From the NCBI RefSeq assembly GCF_023159225.1, contig NC_063176.1:5964963-6028962 (forward strand): a stretch of 64,000 nt of DNA, given 5' to 3'. Each line of letters starts with the position of its first letter. Position 1 is the first letter of the stretch. This document shows, piece after piece, positions 23,759 through 35,553 of this stretch. The notes below the pieces were generated by a model that saw only the letters and a program-made list of their open reading frames with translations, had not been told where the DNA came from and made no database searches. The DNA comes from Perognathus longimembris pacificus. Taxonomy: Eukaryota; Chordata; Mammalia; Rodentia; Heteromyidae. A program made the position numbers and the translations under genes.

Positions 23759-25990
23759 TAATTTGTTTTATGGTTTTTAGGATTGAACTCTTATCTTCTT
23801 TCTTCAGGGATCTTCTAGTTGAGTAATATCCAGAACCTCTGTTTACTTTTGAGCCAAGGTCTGGTTTATGAGCTGGGCCAGGTTCGATCATGATCCTTCT
23901 AGTTACGGCTTCCATATTAGCCTGGAATGTAAATGTATTTAAATAGGAATAAAGTCTTGGTGCTGAGTGTTTACAGGTGGCTTGCTTCTTTTACCGATTT
24001 TTCTGTCAATCAAATACCACCCCCCCCATCACATTAAGTGCTTTAATTATAAGTAAATATTTTTACTGTGCCTTTTATATTATTCCCATTATTACTCACT
24101 GAGTGTCAGTCGTATTAATAGTTAATTCTTTGGTTGCCATTAATACTAGAAAATTTTTGTCAGCACATTTCATTAACTGCAAAAACATTGATATATGCCT
24201 TATAAATTGTTTTATAGAATAACATTTAAAGGTAAACAGCATGGTACTTCAGAAAAAAAAAAAACAAAAAACATTGATCATTATGTCAGAGAGCCATCTG
24301 GAAAGGAAAAGAATCAACACAAATGCTTATGACCATGAAACTAATGTGTTCTCTAGGCAATTAATTAAACTGAAAATAGCAATACGATATTAATAAGCAT
24401 TTTCCATAAAATTAACAACTATGTGTCCCTTTTTAGGTATCATTCTATCATGAGTATGAAACATTTTCTCCATTTATTTATAATGGCATATGTTCCCATA
24501 AGAATAATCCAAATGCTATTTATGTCCTACCTCTCTCCACCTTTTACAATGGTTCTTTTGAGTGCATTTCCTGTTTGCTTAAGTGTGTACAATGTCTCCC
24601 CAAAAGAATAAAGTTCTTCAAAAGAATAAAAGGTATATTTGATTACCAGAAACCTTTCCTAAGACAATCTTCTTGGGCCACCCTAACTTGATGATTCTTG
24701 TTTATGTATTAGTAATAGAAAAAGACTCTTCTTAAATTCAGAAGGAAAAGTCTAGAATTGTAATGCAAAATGTTGAAACACCATTCCATAAAATACCAGC
24801 TTTTCCTTTTAAACAATTTGGGAGGTGAAAACGATTTCTCACACTAAAATAATAACTTTTAAAGTGAATAATTTTCTTCCTATTTCTATCTGAGCTATTT
24901 AACGTAATGAACTTACTTTTAGTTTATGCCGAGCGTAATTGCTTAGCTTATTGCTGATATGTGGATGTTCCCCTATTATATAATGATGATCATTTCATTT
25001 GCATCACTACCTTTTATGTTCCTGAATGTCTCTGCTAGTGTGTGTCTACCTTTTTAGAAACAGACAAAATAATGTAACTGGGCCTCTTGGGAATTTTAAA
25101 TGCAGAACAGCAAAAGTTGCATCATTTCTTTACAATGTTGTCATTGACATTGTTGGTCTTTGATTTCTATCACGTGAATTCAATATCTTAAAGACACTGT
25201 GTACACAGCACAACACTTGACTTGCCAAAGTTGTAAAATTTATCATGTAGAAAAAAATTGTAATATGCAAGCCTTTTAAATTGAAAAAAAGTATTATTAA
25301 TATTTATAGGTTTGTGTAAAAAGTGACCTTCAGCTGTGGCTCTCAAACAAATAACTTTTTATATGAAACATCCACAATTTTCCTGAAGGCCTAACAACTA
25401 AAGTAACTAGAAATTTCAGCCTCTCACCCTAGGTGTTCTGACTAATGCCACCCTTACTTAATGCTTCTGTCCAGCGCCTCAGATGGCCTGATTATGTCCC
25501 TCGCACAACACAAAAAAAGATAACAAATAAGGCCACAGTTGACAAACACTGGGAAGGAAGGATATTCTCATTTCTTTGATTTATTCATGGAAGACTTTAG
25601 TGACACAAAATTTTAGTAACTAGAACTTTAACCACATAATCCCACTCTAATTCAACCGCATCCCAGTTCCTCATAAATATTTGGTGTTCTCTGGATTATT
25701 CCTTCTAAACTCAAGATACTACAGGATTGAGAGTAAGATTTTAAGAGCTGTCATGTGGCTTTGCGTACAAGGACTAATGTTGCCTTTTGGTATAGTATTT
25801 TTTTATTCTTTTTTTTTAATTCAAGTATGGACTTGAATTTTCTTACCAAATATCTGTGAATTTGGACATATACAGACACAACTTGCTTTTTTGTTCAGAC
25901 AGATCCTTTTGATCTCTACCTCCTGAGTAGCAGCTGAGAAACTTACATTGATTTTATTAAAGTTCTAGTTCCTAGTGACACAAATACTCT
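23759..25990. other. Single-copy AT-rich DNA
   Basis: No transposon of the recurring families. The sub-stretch 24880-25030 contains an octamer-like ATTTGCAT and TAATTG words in balanced sequence and could be regulatory. No gene. Confidence 0.4.
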
Positions 25991-25991
25991 G

Positions 25992-26257
25992 TTGGCTGTG
26001 TGCCCAGTGGCTCATGCCTATAATACTACCTACTCAGGAAGCTGAGATCTGACGTTCACAGTTCAAACCAAATCAGGGAAGGAAAGTCTCTAAGACTTTT
26101 ATCTACCATTAGCCACAAAAAGCCAGAGGTACAGCTATGGGTCTAATAGTAGAGCCCTAGCCTTGGGCAAAAAAACAACAAAACAAAACAAAACTCAGGG
26201 ATAGTGACCAGACTTTTGAGTTCAAGATGAGAACTTACATCTAGCAGAAAAAAAAAT
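25992..26257 (+). mobile_element. B1/Geo-type dimeric SINE, diverged
   Basis: The head TGTGCCCAGTGGCTCATGCC, CTACTCAGGAAGCTGAGATC and TTCACAGTTCAAACC is B1-like. The right half has AGCCAGAGGTACAGCTATGG and TAGAGCCCTAGCCTTGGGC. An internal A/C-rich insertion (AACAACAAAACAAAAC) splits the right monomer. Confidence 0.8.
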
Positions 26258-26429
26258 ACCTGAATAAGTGAAATTTTTGACCAATAAAGGTCTGAAAATA
26301 GACAAAGCAAATCTACAAATCTACATGAAAGTCTCCAGAAAGTTTAGTCTGTTCTTGTCCTTCAATATGTCAAATGATATATCCATGTATAAAAATTACA
26401 AAAGCCCAGAATATATTTGTTTTGGTTCT

Positions 26430-26500
26430 TTATATTAAATTTATTTATTTCTTCATTGTGGACATGATGTGCAGAGGGGTTACAGTTTCATACGTAAGGC
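26430..26500 (-). mobile_element. L1 3'-end remnant
   Basis: TTTATTTCTTCATTGTGGACATGATGTGCAGAGGGGTTACAGTTTCATACG is the reverse of the L1 terminal UTR. It abuts the next SINE. Confidence 0.75.
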
Positions 26501-26745
26501 TTGCTTTGGTTCTTATTGGACTGAGGGACACTCTCTCATTGGGGCTTGAACTCAGGGCCTTTTATGTGCTTAGTTTGCAAGCTCATGGCTGGAACTCTAA
26601 TGTTTGAGCCATGTCTCTAGGGTGGCTAATTGCAATTGGAATCTCTCATATCTTTGTGTATGCTGGCTACATATTACAGTCTTCCAGGCCTCAGCCTCTT
26701 GTATAGGTAGGATTACAGACTTGAGCTGCTAGCACCCACCTGATA
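26501..26745 (-). mobile_element. B1/Geo-type dimeric SINE, old
   Basis: GGGGCTTGAACTCAGGGCC and TTTGAGCCATGTCTC mark the right monomer. CTTCCAGGCCTCAGCCTC and GTAGGATTACAGACTTGAGC mark the left one, all in reverse. Confidence 0.75.
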
Positions 26746-26856
26746 TATAAACATTCTAACAGTAAAGTTCCATACTTTAGTTTTCTCAAATTTGAATTAC
26801 TTATAACATGTCTACTTGAATAGGACATATATCTGTACTCAAAGACCTAGTCTTTC

Positions 26857-26858
<2 letters not shown>

Positions 26859-26907
<49 letters not shown>
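26859..26907. repeat. (GT)n microsatellite
   Basis: A pure run of about 24 GT units. Confidence 0.97.
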
Positions 26908-26908
<1 letters not shown>

Positions 26909-27128
26909 CTTTTATGCATTTTGAAGTACTGACATGGGAGAACATATCTTTAATATGATTTTCGGCATGGTGCCAGAAAAAAAAATCCACTTTCCTGTAT
27001 CTAATTCTTAAAAACAAAAATGGACAATTAAATCAATAGAAACAACATTAAGTGCATAGAATTAAGAAAAAGAATGAACAAGGGAAATGAGTAAAATACA
27101 GGCAATAAGGCATTTTATATGCCCCAGA

Positions 27129-27400
27129 ACTAAGAAAAATAAGGGAAGGGGTGGGCAGAAGGGAGGTGAGGATGTGGAATGGGTGATACAGATCAAGATG
27201 TGTATGAACATGAATTGCTTTGTTAAAGGGCAAACATTTAACACATAACCTAAGAATTAAGAAAAGTGGGGGAAGGAGTGGGGTGGGAGTCGTGGGCGAG
27301 AATGTTGAAAGGAATAACATTGATCAAGAGGCACCATATTCATAAACGGCTCTGTTGAATGGCAACTCCTTTGTTCAATACAGTACTTAATGGAAATAAT
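27129..27400 (+). repeat. Two adjacent copies of an unnamed dispersed repeat
   Basis: Copy A (27129-27245) and copy B (27251-27400) share AGAA(C/T)TAAGAAAA, GGGAAGG(G/A)GTGGG, GATCAAGA and a TGTT(A/G)AA(A/T)GGCAA end. Related pieces occur at 18108, 56765 and 61700. I cannot assign it to a named family. The A/G-rich start and the shared end suggest the 3' part of a retroelement. Confidence 0.5.
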
Positions 27401-29347
27401 AATATACTTTCCAAAATAAAATAATGGTCTAAATATAAAAAAAGAAATTCTATCATTTTCTTTGGTATTTGATATTCTTTGGTTCAATGAATACTTCAAA
27501 GGAAGAAGTTTTTAACAGGAAATAAAATCTGGACAGATAATAAGAAGAGAAATATTTAGAGTATTATTTTTAATACTTTTATTTTGCCATACACACAATA
27601 AGACTGACAGGACACCAGGATATTTAAGGAAAACCTATTGCTCACAATCTCTGGACCCATTGTAAGTGCCTGGATTTCATATGAGCTCCACAACTTATTC
27701 TACAGGGAGCCTTCTTAAGAAATATTTCTTCCCATCTTCGTTGAGAATGTTCATTATCTCTACCCAAGGATATTTATATTTATTTCAAATCAAAAGAGAA
27801 GTCATGATACCCGAAAAGAATTGCATTATAAGTCACAGGATGTAAAGCGATGTAAAAATTTAAATTCCTAAGTGATTATAATCAGGTGTAGAAAATGATT
27901 ATTTCCAAGGAACAAAGAATAGCCCAGTAAAGGGTCATGGCTTTTCACTTGAAACTGTAAGCCAAAAATTCAACTCTCAGAGGATCTGTGTTGTAATTGG
28001 TTTTGTTGCTATAACTTTCCTTAAAGTTGTGTCCTTGGCAGGGGAACCCTAGAAGACAAGTCAGAAATGCCCTTCGTGGCAGGCATGATGTGGAGGCAGT
28101 TACAGAAGTAAAAGCCAATGATTCCGATTTTGTTCTGTTGGACATAGACTTTTCTAATGAATTCACTGATTTGTTTTTCCTTAGGGTATTCTAGATAATT
28201 TCCTCAGGTGGCTCTGTGTTTGTGTTGAATGAAAACTGGCTAATACATGGGAAATAAAGACATATGAGATGCTCCTTACTTGTTTACACCTGCTGGAAAT
28301 AAGTTTACTTTTCCCATAGAATTGCATTCCATTGCATGCTGCAACTTATGTAGCAATTTATGGTTTGGTGGGTCCACATATCATTACTGGGAAGCTCATT
28401 ACGTAAGAAAACTCAAGATTGTATTCAACTTTTCTACTTCTATTTCAGACAATCTGTAATTAAGAAACTGTAGAAGAGTTACCTGCAATGCATGCCATAA
28501 TTTTTAAACTAAATCCTAAGTATTTAAAAAAAATCTTTGCCATTTAGGGGGCTTTGATAGTTTCCATAGAGCAACCTTATCTAAAGCAACTATTGAAAAT
28601 CAGAGGGAATCTGATAGACCATAGGCCAAAATGTCAGACTTGTCTATACAAAAGCTGAAATCTCTTTCATGGGTATATTAAGAAAATATGATACAAATAT
28701 GTTAACGAAAATTCAGCAATTTATTTATCTATCTATATGTCATCCATTTTGCCAATCATCTATTCATCATTATTTATCTGTAATTATATGTAATTAAAAC
28801 AAATATATACATGAAAAATTATTATGGCTAAGAGAATTTATTTCAGCAATGCAAGGTTGGTTCAAATTTGAAATTTTGAAAATAAAAGCAATGAAATGTG
28901 AATATTCTGTTATCCAATTTTTCTCCCATGATTTTAATACTTTCAATCATTGAATTAATATTTGGCATGAAATATTTATGTTAAAATGTTCTTGGCAAAA
29001 CTTATATACTTTGATCATTATTGAGGAGATTACCAATGCTTTGCCATTTTATTGTGAATTATATCATTAATTTTTATGACCCTTAATTATATATTTTGAC
29101 ACATATATGCACACAAACATTGTAATGTACACATACACATATGCACCCACATATACATAACAGTCTGGGGAAATACATTAAAATCTGCAGTGGAGCGTAA
29201 ATTGTGTTTTGCATTAATTGTTTTATTTTATTCATTTTTTCAATCACTTGAGAAAATACAAATCTATCCTTTTTGTGGAAAAGATAAATCAAGATGAGGG
29301 CTAATTGATTGCATAAAACTGAGATTCTGTTAGGAAAATCTGCTCCT
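27401..29347. other. Single-copy DNA, nothing recognised
   Basis: No transposon signature and no convincing coding frame. The 73-codon minus frame (27945-28166) has no known domain. It includes a short TATC-like patch at about 28723. Confidence 0.45.
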
Positions 29348-29610
29348 AATTTTTTTTTTTTGTTGTCGTTCATTTGTTTGCTTGATCGTGGGGCTTGAAT
29401 GTTGAGCCTAGGCACTGTCCTTGAGCTCTTCAGCTCAATGTTGGTGCTCTACCACTTGAGCCACAGCACCATTTCTGGTTTTCTGGTGGCTAAATGAAGA
29501 TAAGAGTCTCATGAACTTCCCTGCCAAGGATGGTTTTGAATGGTGATCCCCAGATCTCAGTCTCCTGAGTAGCTAGGGTTACAGGTGTGAGCCATGGGCA
29601 CCTTGCTTCC
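29348..29610 (-). mobile_element. B1/Geo-type dimeric SINE, complete
   Basis: A T-run is followed by TGGGGCTTGAATGTTGAGCC, CTACCACTTGAGCCACAGC, GGTTTTCTGGTGGCTAAATG, GATAAGAGTCTCATG and CTCCTGAGTAGCTAGGG. Flanking TCCTAATTTTT (29343) and TCCTGATTTTT (29608) may be a decayed target duplication. Confidence 0.88.
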
Positions 29611-30179
29611 TGATTTTTATTCTATTCCTGAGAAAGTAACTGACATATGCTTTTATTATAAGCATTGTATACCTATTGCATAATGGGAATTCCACACCAA
29701 AAACTCAAAGAGTTCATTAGATTTTTTTTTTTCTACTTGTTGCTCACAGTAAAATTCTGGTGAAGGGAACCACTAAGAAGTACTGAAAGTAATTTCTTTT
29801 GGCACTTTACTGGGCTATTTCCAAATGCAGTATTGTTCCCTTTCAGTGAACAGATGATATTCTAACTTATTCCTGACCTAGTAAAGTCTAGGTCAGAACC
29901 ACCCCTCTGCTGTTCGAATCAAAACAGGTACTCATGTCTGCACAGATGCCACTTTGGCTCCATTCTCAGTCCTGAAGTGCTCTCTTAACCTCTTTTATTT
30001 ATTTATTTTTTAGTTTTAATGACTCAATAAATTATATGACTTTTCCATACTACATAAAGCATTTGAACATGACATCTCCTGGGTCCAGTATTTGTGTTTT
30101 TTTTTTTAATTTCTAGATATTTTACTTCTAAAGTAAGGAGAAGGGTGAGTTGTATAGAAATTAATTCACAATGAAGAAT
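29611..30179. other. Single-copy DNA
   Basis: Nothing recognised apart from T-runs. Confidence 0.45.
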
Positions 30180-30186
30180 TTGATGT

Positions 30187-30386
30187 TTTTTGTTTTTGTT
30201 TTTGTTTTTTGCCAGTCCTGGGGCTTGGACTCAGGGCCTGAGCACTGTCCCTGGCTTCTTTTTGCTCAAGGCTAGCACTCTGCCACTAGAGCCACAGCGC
30301 CACTTCTGGCCATATTCTCTATATGTGGTGCTGGGGAATCGAACCCAGGGCCTCAGGTATATGAGGCAAGCACTCTTGCCACTAGG
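30187..30386 (-). mobile_element. IDL-Geo SINE, outer copy of a head-to-tail pair
   Basis: The reverse copy is complete except that its 5' end stops at CCACTAGG, without the terminal CCATATCCCCAGCCC. It runs straight into the T-tract of a second copy. The frames on both strands through this pair are SINE read-through. Confidence 0.93.
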
Positions 30387-30607
30387 TCTTTCCTTTTTTT
30401 TTTTTTTTTTTTTGCCAGTCCTGGGCCATGAACTCAGGGCCTGAACACTGTCCCTGCCTTCCTTTTTGCTGAAGGCTAGCACTCTGCCACTTGAGCCACA
30501 GTGCCACTTCTGGCCATTTTCTACATATGTGGTGCTGGGGAATCGAACCCAGGTCTTCAAGTATATAAGGCAAACTCTCTTGCCACTAGGCCATTTTTCC
30601 AGCCCCC
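30387..30607 (-). mobile_element. IDL-Geo SINE, inner copy of a head-to-tail pair
   Basis: A complete reverse copy with an 18-base T-tract. The pair as a whole is flanked by TTGATGTTTTTTG (30180) and TTGATGGTTTTG (30608), so the duplication belongs to the unit of two. Either the first copy inserted in the second's tail, or both moved together. Confidence 0.93.
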
Positions 30608-30824
30608 TTGATGGTTTTGAAGGTAGAAGAAATTAGCATCTTTAATATTTCTTAGTATCTAATGTTACTAAATCATTGACTTTACTGGTTATTGAAGAAA
30701 ACATATCCATTTTATTGCTATAGTACATCTATCATCCTAAGTAACTATTAACATGTTTATGTGAACAACTATTGTAGATTAGTAATAAATCTCTCTCCAT
30801 CTAAAATTTTCAACCTTGTATTTC

Positions 30825-31042
30825 CTACTTTACTTCTTGGCTTGAGGATTGAACTCAGGGCCTGTGTACTGTCCCTGACCTTTTCTGCTCAAGGCTAGCA
30901 CTCTACCACTTTGAACCACAGCTCCACTTCAGGATTTTTGGTGGTTACTTGGAGATAAGAGTGTCATGGACTGTTTGATCTTCATATCTCAGACTCTTGG
31001 GTAGCTAAGAGTATAAGCATAAACCAGTGACACTGTGTTCAC
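30825..31042 (-). mobile_element. B1/Geo-type dimeric SINE, left monomer shortened
   Basis: GGATTGAACTCAGGGCC, GCTCAAGGCTAGCACTCTA, CTTGGAGATAAGAGTGTC and CTTGGGTAGCTAAGAG are in reverse order of the dimer. A piece of the B1-like head (the CCTGCCCAGGCTGG part) is lost. Confidence 0.8.
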
Positions 31043-32104
31043 ATTGCCTATTTTCTACAAATGGTGCCAGTTTCTATTGGAATGCTAGTAAATATAACAT
31101 TTGCATTACCTTTTGAAAGTTAGCAAGAAAGAATATTAGTCTTTTATAGACAAAGGGAAGAAAAAAGAGTAGAATAATTAAGAATCTTGGATTATTAACT
31201 TACAACACATAATTAAATACTAAAGTACTCTATCAGCTGGGTTTAAGCATATTGTTATATTTCAGCTTTAATTTTTCTCCTATTTAGCTGTAAAAAGTTT
31301 CAGTTTATCTGAAACTTCCATGTTTGTCTTATGTCCTACTTCTTTTGGATAGTACAGGCTAGAAATAACACAGGTTTGGTTAGTGTTTTCATGAATAATT
31401 TTTGAATGCATGCTAATATTTTCTCATATGCTAATAAAATTTCTTAAAAATACAATGTAAACAGCAAAACATCTTCACATATGTGTCTGACATAGGCACA
31501 AATTTGAGAAGAGTTAAATAAAGTAATGAAAAAGCTCATGTGATTTTCTGAAATTTTAGAAACAATAATTCTAGGTTTTTATATGTAGGGTCAATATAAA
31601 GTACCTAATACGTTTTATAAAAATTGAGTAAGGCAAAATAACAGTGTTATTTGAACCTTACAAAAATTAACATTGGTAGACTTACAACCATGATATTCTC
31701 CATACTTTTTAAAAGTTTGGAGCCTAGGATTTTTCATCTGACTGGAGGTTTCTATTTGTGTAATTGCTGATAGACAAGGCAGTGACTTCCCATCAGTAGG
31801 TGTGGTGAGAGAAGTGTATGTTACCTGACCTTGTTAGGCAATTTTCCAATTTTTCTAGCTGTATTTCCTAGTGTGGGTTTCAGCCTTAATGTTGCCTACT
31901 TTCCTGATAAAAATGGAAGTCTTGATTTCAGGGCATTTGTTTTCTCTATGTTGGAGTTCATATTCTTTTGTTACTGTATCATTGCAAACACCTTATATAA
32001 TATACTAGAAAAATGTCCTAATTGTGTAATTGCGCTCTCTCCATATATTTAGTTCCGAAGATATAGTTACTTATCATAAACAATCAAATTATGTTTGTGA
32101 AAAT

Positions 32105-32105
<1 letters not shown>
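31043..32105. other. Single-copy DNA
   Basis: No repeat signature. The 73-codon plus frame (31831-32052) is hydrophobic by chance composition and has no domain or start context supporting a gene. Confidence 0.45.

Positions 32106-32108
<3 letters not shown>

Positions 32109-32145
<37 letters not shown>
32109..32145. repeat. (TG)n microsatellite at a SINE tail
   Basis: About 18 TG units sit exactly where the A tail of the following reverse-oriented SINE would start. Confidence 0.96.
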
Positions 32146-32146
<1 letters not shown>

Positions 32147-32370
32147 TCCAGGAGCTTAAACTCAAGACCAAGACACTGACCCTGAGCTTTTTTGTTGAAG
32201 GCTAGTTCTCTATCAATTGTCCCATAGCTCCACCACCTCTGGATTTTTGGTGGTTGCCTGGAAATAAATATCATCGAGTTTCCTGCACAGGCTGGCTTTG
32301 AATCATGATCCTCATATTTCAATCCCCTGGTTAGTGACGATTATAGGCAGGAGACACTGGTGCCTGGCAC
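32146..32370 (-). mobile_element. B1/Geo-type dimeric SINE
   Basis: AGGAGCTTAAACTCAAGACC, TTGAAGGCTAGTTCTCTA, GGATTTTTGGTGGTTGCC, CCTGCACAGGCTGGCTTTGAA and TGGTGCCTGGCAC are in reverse order. Confidence 0.85.
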
Positions 32371-32776
32371 AAACTCTTTTTGTTAAAGAGGAAAATGAAA
32401 GGATTCTTACACATTTCTTATTCATGTGTACATTCTTCAACATTTTTTATGCCTCCATTGAGTAAAAAAATATATATGTATAATTATTGACTTCGTAAAT
32501 GTTTTGGTATAGCTCAAGTGTAATTTTGACTTTCTGGAGTGAATGTAAAATGTTATTGACTACCAAGAGAGAAAACAGTGAGTAGAGCTCAATAACAGCA
32601 TAAAATTTAATGTCAAAGAATATGCTTGATAGCATATTTATAATGGGCACTAAAGAAAACTAGGAATACAATTTTAAGATGTCTCTAAATCCCATGCAGT
32701 TGATATACTCAATGCTTGGTTTAAAAAATAAACTAGTTGAATAGGAGGCGATAGAAATGGTAAAAATGTGTTTCTG

Positions 32777-33006
32777 AGATACATTAATTAGGGGCTGGGG
32801 ATGTAGCATAGTGGTAGAGTGCTTGCCTAGCATGCATGAAGCACTGGGTTCGATTCGTCAATACCACATAAACAGAAAAAGCTAGAAGTAGAGCTGGGGC
32901 TCAAGTGGTAGAAGAGCTAACTTTGAGCACAAAGAGGCTCAGGGACAATACCCAGGCCATGAGTTCAAGCCCCAGGACTGGTGGGGAAGAAAGATATGTT
33001 AATTAG
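32777..33006 (+). mobile_element. Old-type IDL-Geo SINE with ID-like left monomer
   Basis: GGGGCTGGGGATGTAGCATAGTGGTAGAGTGCTTGCC is closer to a classical ID element than the other copies. The right monomer is diverged (AGCTAGAAGTAGAGCTGGGG, TTTGAGCACAAAGAGGC). The flanks AGATACATTAATTAG (32777) and AGATATGTTAATTAG (32992) are a decayed 15-base duplication with two mismatches. This copy probably reflects an early form of the family. Confidence 0.9.
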
Positions 33007-33820
33007 TGTTTTGGTTAATAGTTAAAACATATCATCCTTTCTACTTCTAGTGTGCATTGCAAGTGATCAGGAAAAGAAAGATTTAATTTTGTCTTCAACT
33101 GAATATGGCCCTTTTAGTTGTTATTTAAAACAACAAATCTTTGATCCACAGAACATTTGGTACTTAGACCTTATTTCCTTTAAAAACACTGAAAGTTAGA
33201 CAGCTTTGCCAAGATCAACTCTAATTCAGTTATGCATGGTTAACCAATAAATATTTGCAAAGATAATACATTTTCTCAGCATTTATGTTGGTGATGCTTT
33301 CTGCATAATAAATTTCTTCAATTAAATTTTCAAGTGGTATCACAAACAAAAAGAACTTTTTCATCAAAGGCAGGAAAAGTGACATAAATTGATTGAGACA
33401 ATGGATAATTGATAGTTGTTAGTTCTTATAACAATGTTGGTGACTTCTGCATATTTCAAAGGATTAATGATATAAAGCTGTAAGATTTTGGTTATAGTAG
33501 GTGATACCAAAGTCAACTGCTCTTTGCATTTATTTCCTTTTGTGACACTATTCAACTCTTCTGCATTGATCCAAAGATAAAAGGGTAACTGTAGGGCTGC
33601 CTAGAATTCCTAATTCATATCTCAGACTCAGGTTATTATTACTTTTAATCTCCAGTCTTTACTTAAAAATATATTATTTTTAAATCTCTAATCTTTAAAA
33701 TATATTTGTTTTAATTCCACCAATATCCTACTTCATTTTATCTGTGAAAATGTTTTCATTCTATTGGTTTTAAGGCAAGCAAGAGGCTGACTTAATTGTT
33801 TACTTTCTTATCATAATCAT
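33007..33820. other. AT-rich single-copy DNA
   Basis: Nothing recognised. Confidence 0.45.
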
Positions 33821-33821
33821 T

Positions 33822-34060
33822 TTGTTTGTTGGTCATGGGACTTGAACTCAGGGCCAGGGTGCTGTTCCCTGAACTCTTTTGTTCAATGCTAGTGCTCAAA
33901 AACTTTGAGCCACCACGCCACTTCTGGTTTCCTGGTGATAAAATGGAAATAAGAGTCTCATAGACATTCCGGCCCTGGCTAGTATTGAACTAAGATCCTT
34001 GTTGCTCAGGCTCTTGCATAACTAGGCTTACAGGTGCAAGCCACAGGTACAGGGCATATA
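33822..34060 (-). mobile_element. B1/Geo-type dimeric SINE
   Basis: CATGGGACTTGAACTCAGGGCC, TTTGTTCAATGCTAGTGC, CCACGCCACTTCTGG, GGAAATAAGAGTCTCATAG and AACTAGGCTTACAGGTGC are in reverse order. Confidence 0.85.
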
Positions 34061-34640
34061 GGGACTATAAATGGGCTGTGGATAGGAAAGTGTTTGAAGA
34101 TTACTCTCCTACATTTTGTCCTATTCTTTTTTTTTCCTCAAATTTTTATTATCAAACTGATGTACAGAGAGGTTACAGTATCATACGTTGGGCATTGGAT
34201 ACATTTCTTGTACTGTTTGTTGCCTTGTCCCTCATGCCCCCCTCCCTCCCCCCTTTTCCCTCCCCCCCCCAGGTTCAGTTCACTTACACCAAACAGTTTT
34301 GCAAGTATTGCTTTTGTAGTTATTTCTCTTTTTTTACCCTGTGTCTCTCAAATTTGGTATTCCCTTTGAATTTCCTACTTCCAATACCAGTAAACACGGT
34401 TTCCAATATACTCAGATAAGATTACAGAGATAGTGCAGGTACAACCATAGGAAGGTGATACAAGAACATCATCAATAATAGAAACTACACATACACATAG
34501 GACGTTGAAAGTAGTTACAAATGTGATATATCAATTGTTTCCATAACATGGAGTTCATTTCACTTAGCATCATCTTATGTGTTCTAAGGGTATAGCTGTT
34601 AGGCCTTGTGATGCTCTGCTATGGCTTGCCTAAACCTGTA

Positions 34641-34884
34641 CTAATTATTCCCAATAAGGGAGGCCATAGAGTCCATGTTTCTTTGGTTCTGGCTCACTTC
34701 ACTTAGTATAACTTTTTCCAAGTCCTTCCATTTCCTTACAAATGGAACAATGTCATTCTTTCTGATAGAGGCAAAAAATTCCATTGTGTATATGTACCAC
34801 ATTTTCCTGATCCATTCATCTATGGAGGGGCATCTGGGTTGGTTCCAGATTCTCGCTATGACAAATTGTGCTGCGATGAACATT
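34641..34884 (-). pseudogene. L1 ORF2 C-terminus (3' piece)
   Basis: This minus-strand open frame of about 80 codons begins MFIAAQFVIARIWNQPRC and contains WIRKMWYIYTMEFFASI and LSEVSQNQRNMDSM. It ends at the ORF2 stop (34641-34643). It is the last part of the L1 endonuclease/reverse transcriptase protein; with no start and no catalytic domains it is inert. Confidence 0.9.
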
Positions 34885-35553
34885 AAAGGAAGGAGTAGGA
34901 GAAACACTTGGGCTCCTTGGCACAGGACAGAACTTCCTTAACAAAGACCCTGAAAGGCTACAAATCAAAGAAAGGTTGGACAAATGGGACTGCATCAAAC
35001 TGCAGAGCTTCTGCACGGCAAAGGACATAGCTCTCAAGATAAACAGAAAGCCCACAGACTGGGAGAAGATCTTTACCGGACATTCAACAGACAAAGGCCT
35101 CATCTCTAAAATATCTGCAGAACTAAAAAAATTACCTTCCTCCAAAACAAAACCGCAAAGAACCAATAGCCCCCTCATCAAGTGGGCTAAAGACTTACAA
35201 AGAAACTTCTCTGATGAGGAAATGAGAATGGCCAATAGACATATGAAAAAATGCTCTACATCACTGGCCATAAAGGAAATGCAAATCAAAACAACATTGA
35301 GATTCCATCTCACCCCAGCAAGAATGTCATATATCAAGAAAACTAATAATAACAATTGTTGGAGGGAATGTGGCCAAAAGGGAACCCTACTTCATTGTTG
35401 GTGGGAAGTAAACTGGTTCAGCCACTCTGGCAAGCAGTATGGAGATTCCTCAGAAGGCTCAATATAGAACTCCCCTATGACCCAGCAGCCCCACTGTTGG
35501 TATCTATCCAAAAGCCCACAAACAAAATCACAGTAATGCCACCAGCACAACAA
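34885..35553 (+). pseudogene. L1 ORF2 segment (inverted 5' piece)
   Basis: The plus strand encodes LDKWDCIKLQSFCTAKDIA, PTDWEKIFTG, HMKKCSTSLAIKEMQIKTT and RECGQKGTLLHCWW, then PLWQAVWRFLRR and ELPYDPAAPLL after a frameshift between about 35350 and 35430. These are the conserved post-RT and cysteine-rich regions of ORF2. The reverse-transcriptase and endonuclease domains are absent. Confidence 0.9.

Noticed and set aside
28720..28800. Possible CRISPR-like or tandem array from repeated TATC/CATC words
   Set aside because: It has no spaced direct repeats, only degenerate tetranucleotides; the genome is also eukaryotic.
30190..30573. Frames of 60-110 codons repeated at 23.6, 30.2, 35.4, 38.2 and 51.7 kb with similar peptides
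   Set aside because: The similarity comes from IDL-Geo SINE sequence read through in different frames, not from a gene family.
31831..32052. Hydrophobic 73-codon frame suggestive of a membrane peptide
   Set aside because: The T-rich composition produces Phe/Leu/Val codons by chance. There is no supporting start context, splice site or similarity.
34816..35355. 179-codon minus frame, the longest in the window
   Set aside because: It is the antisense of the L1 ORF2 segment running across the inversion junction.
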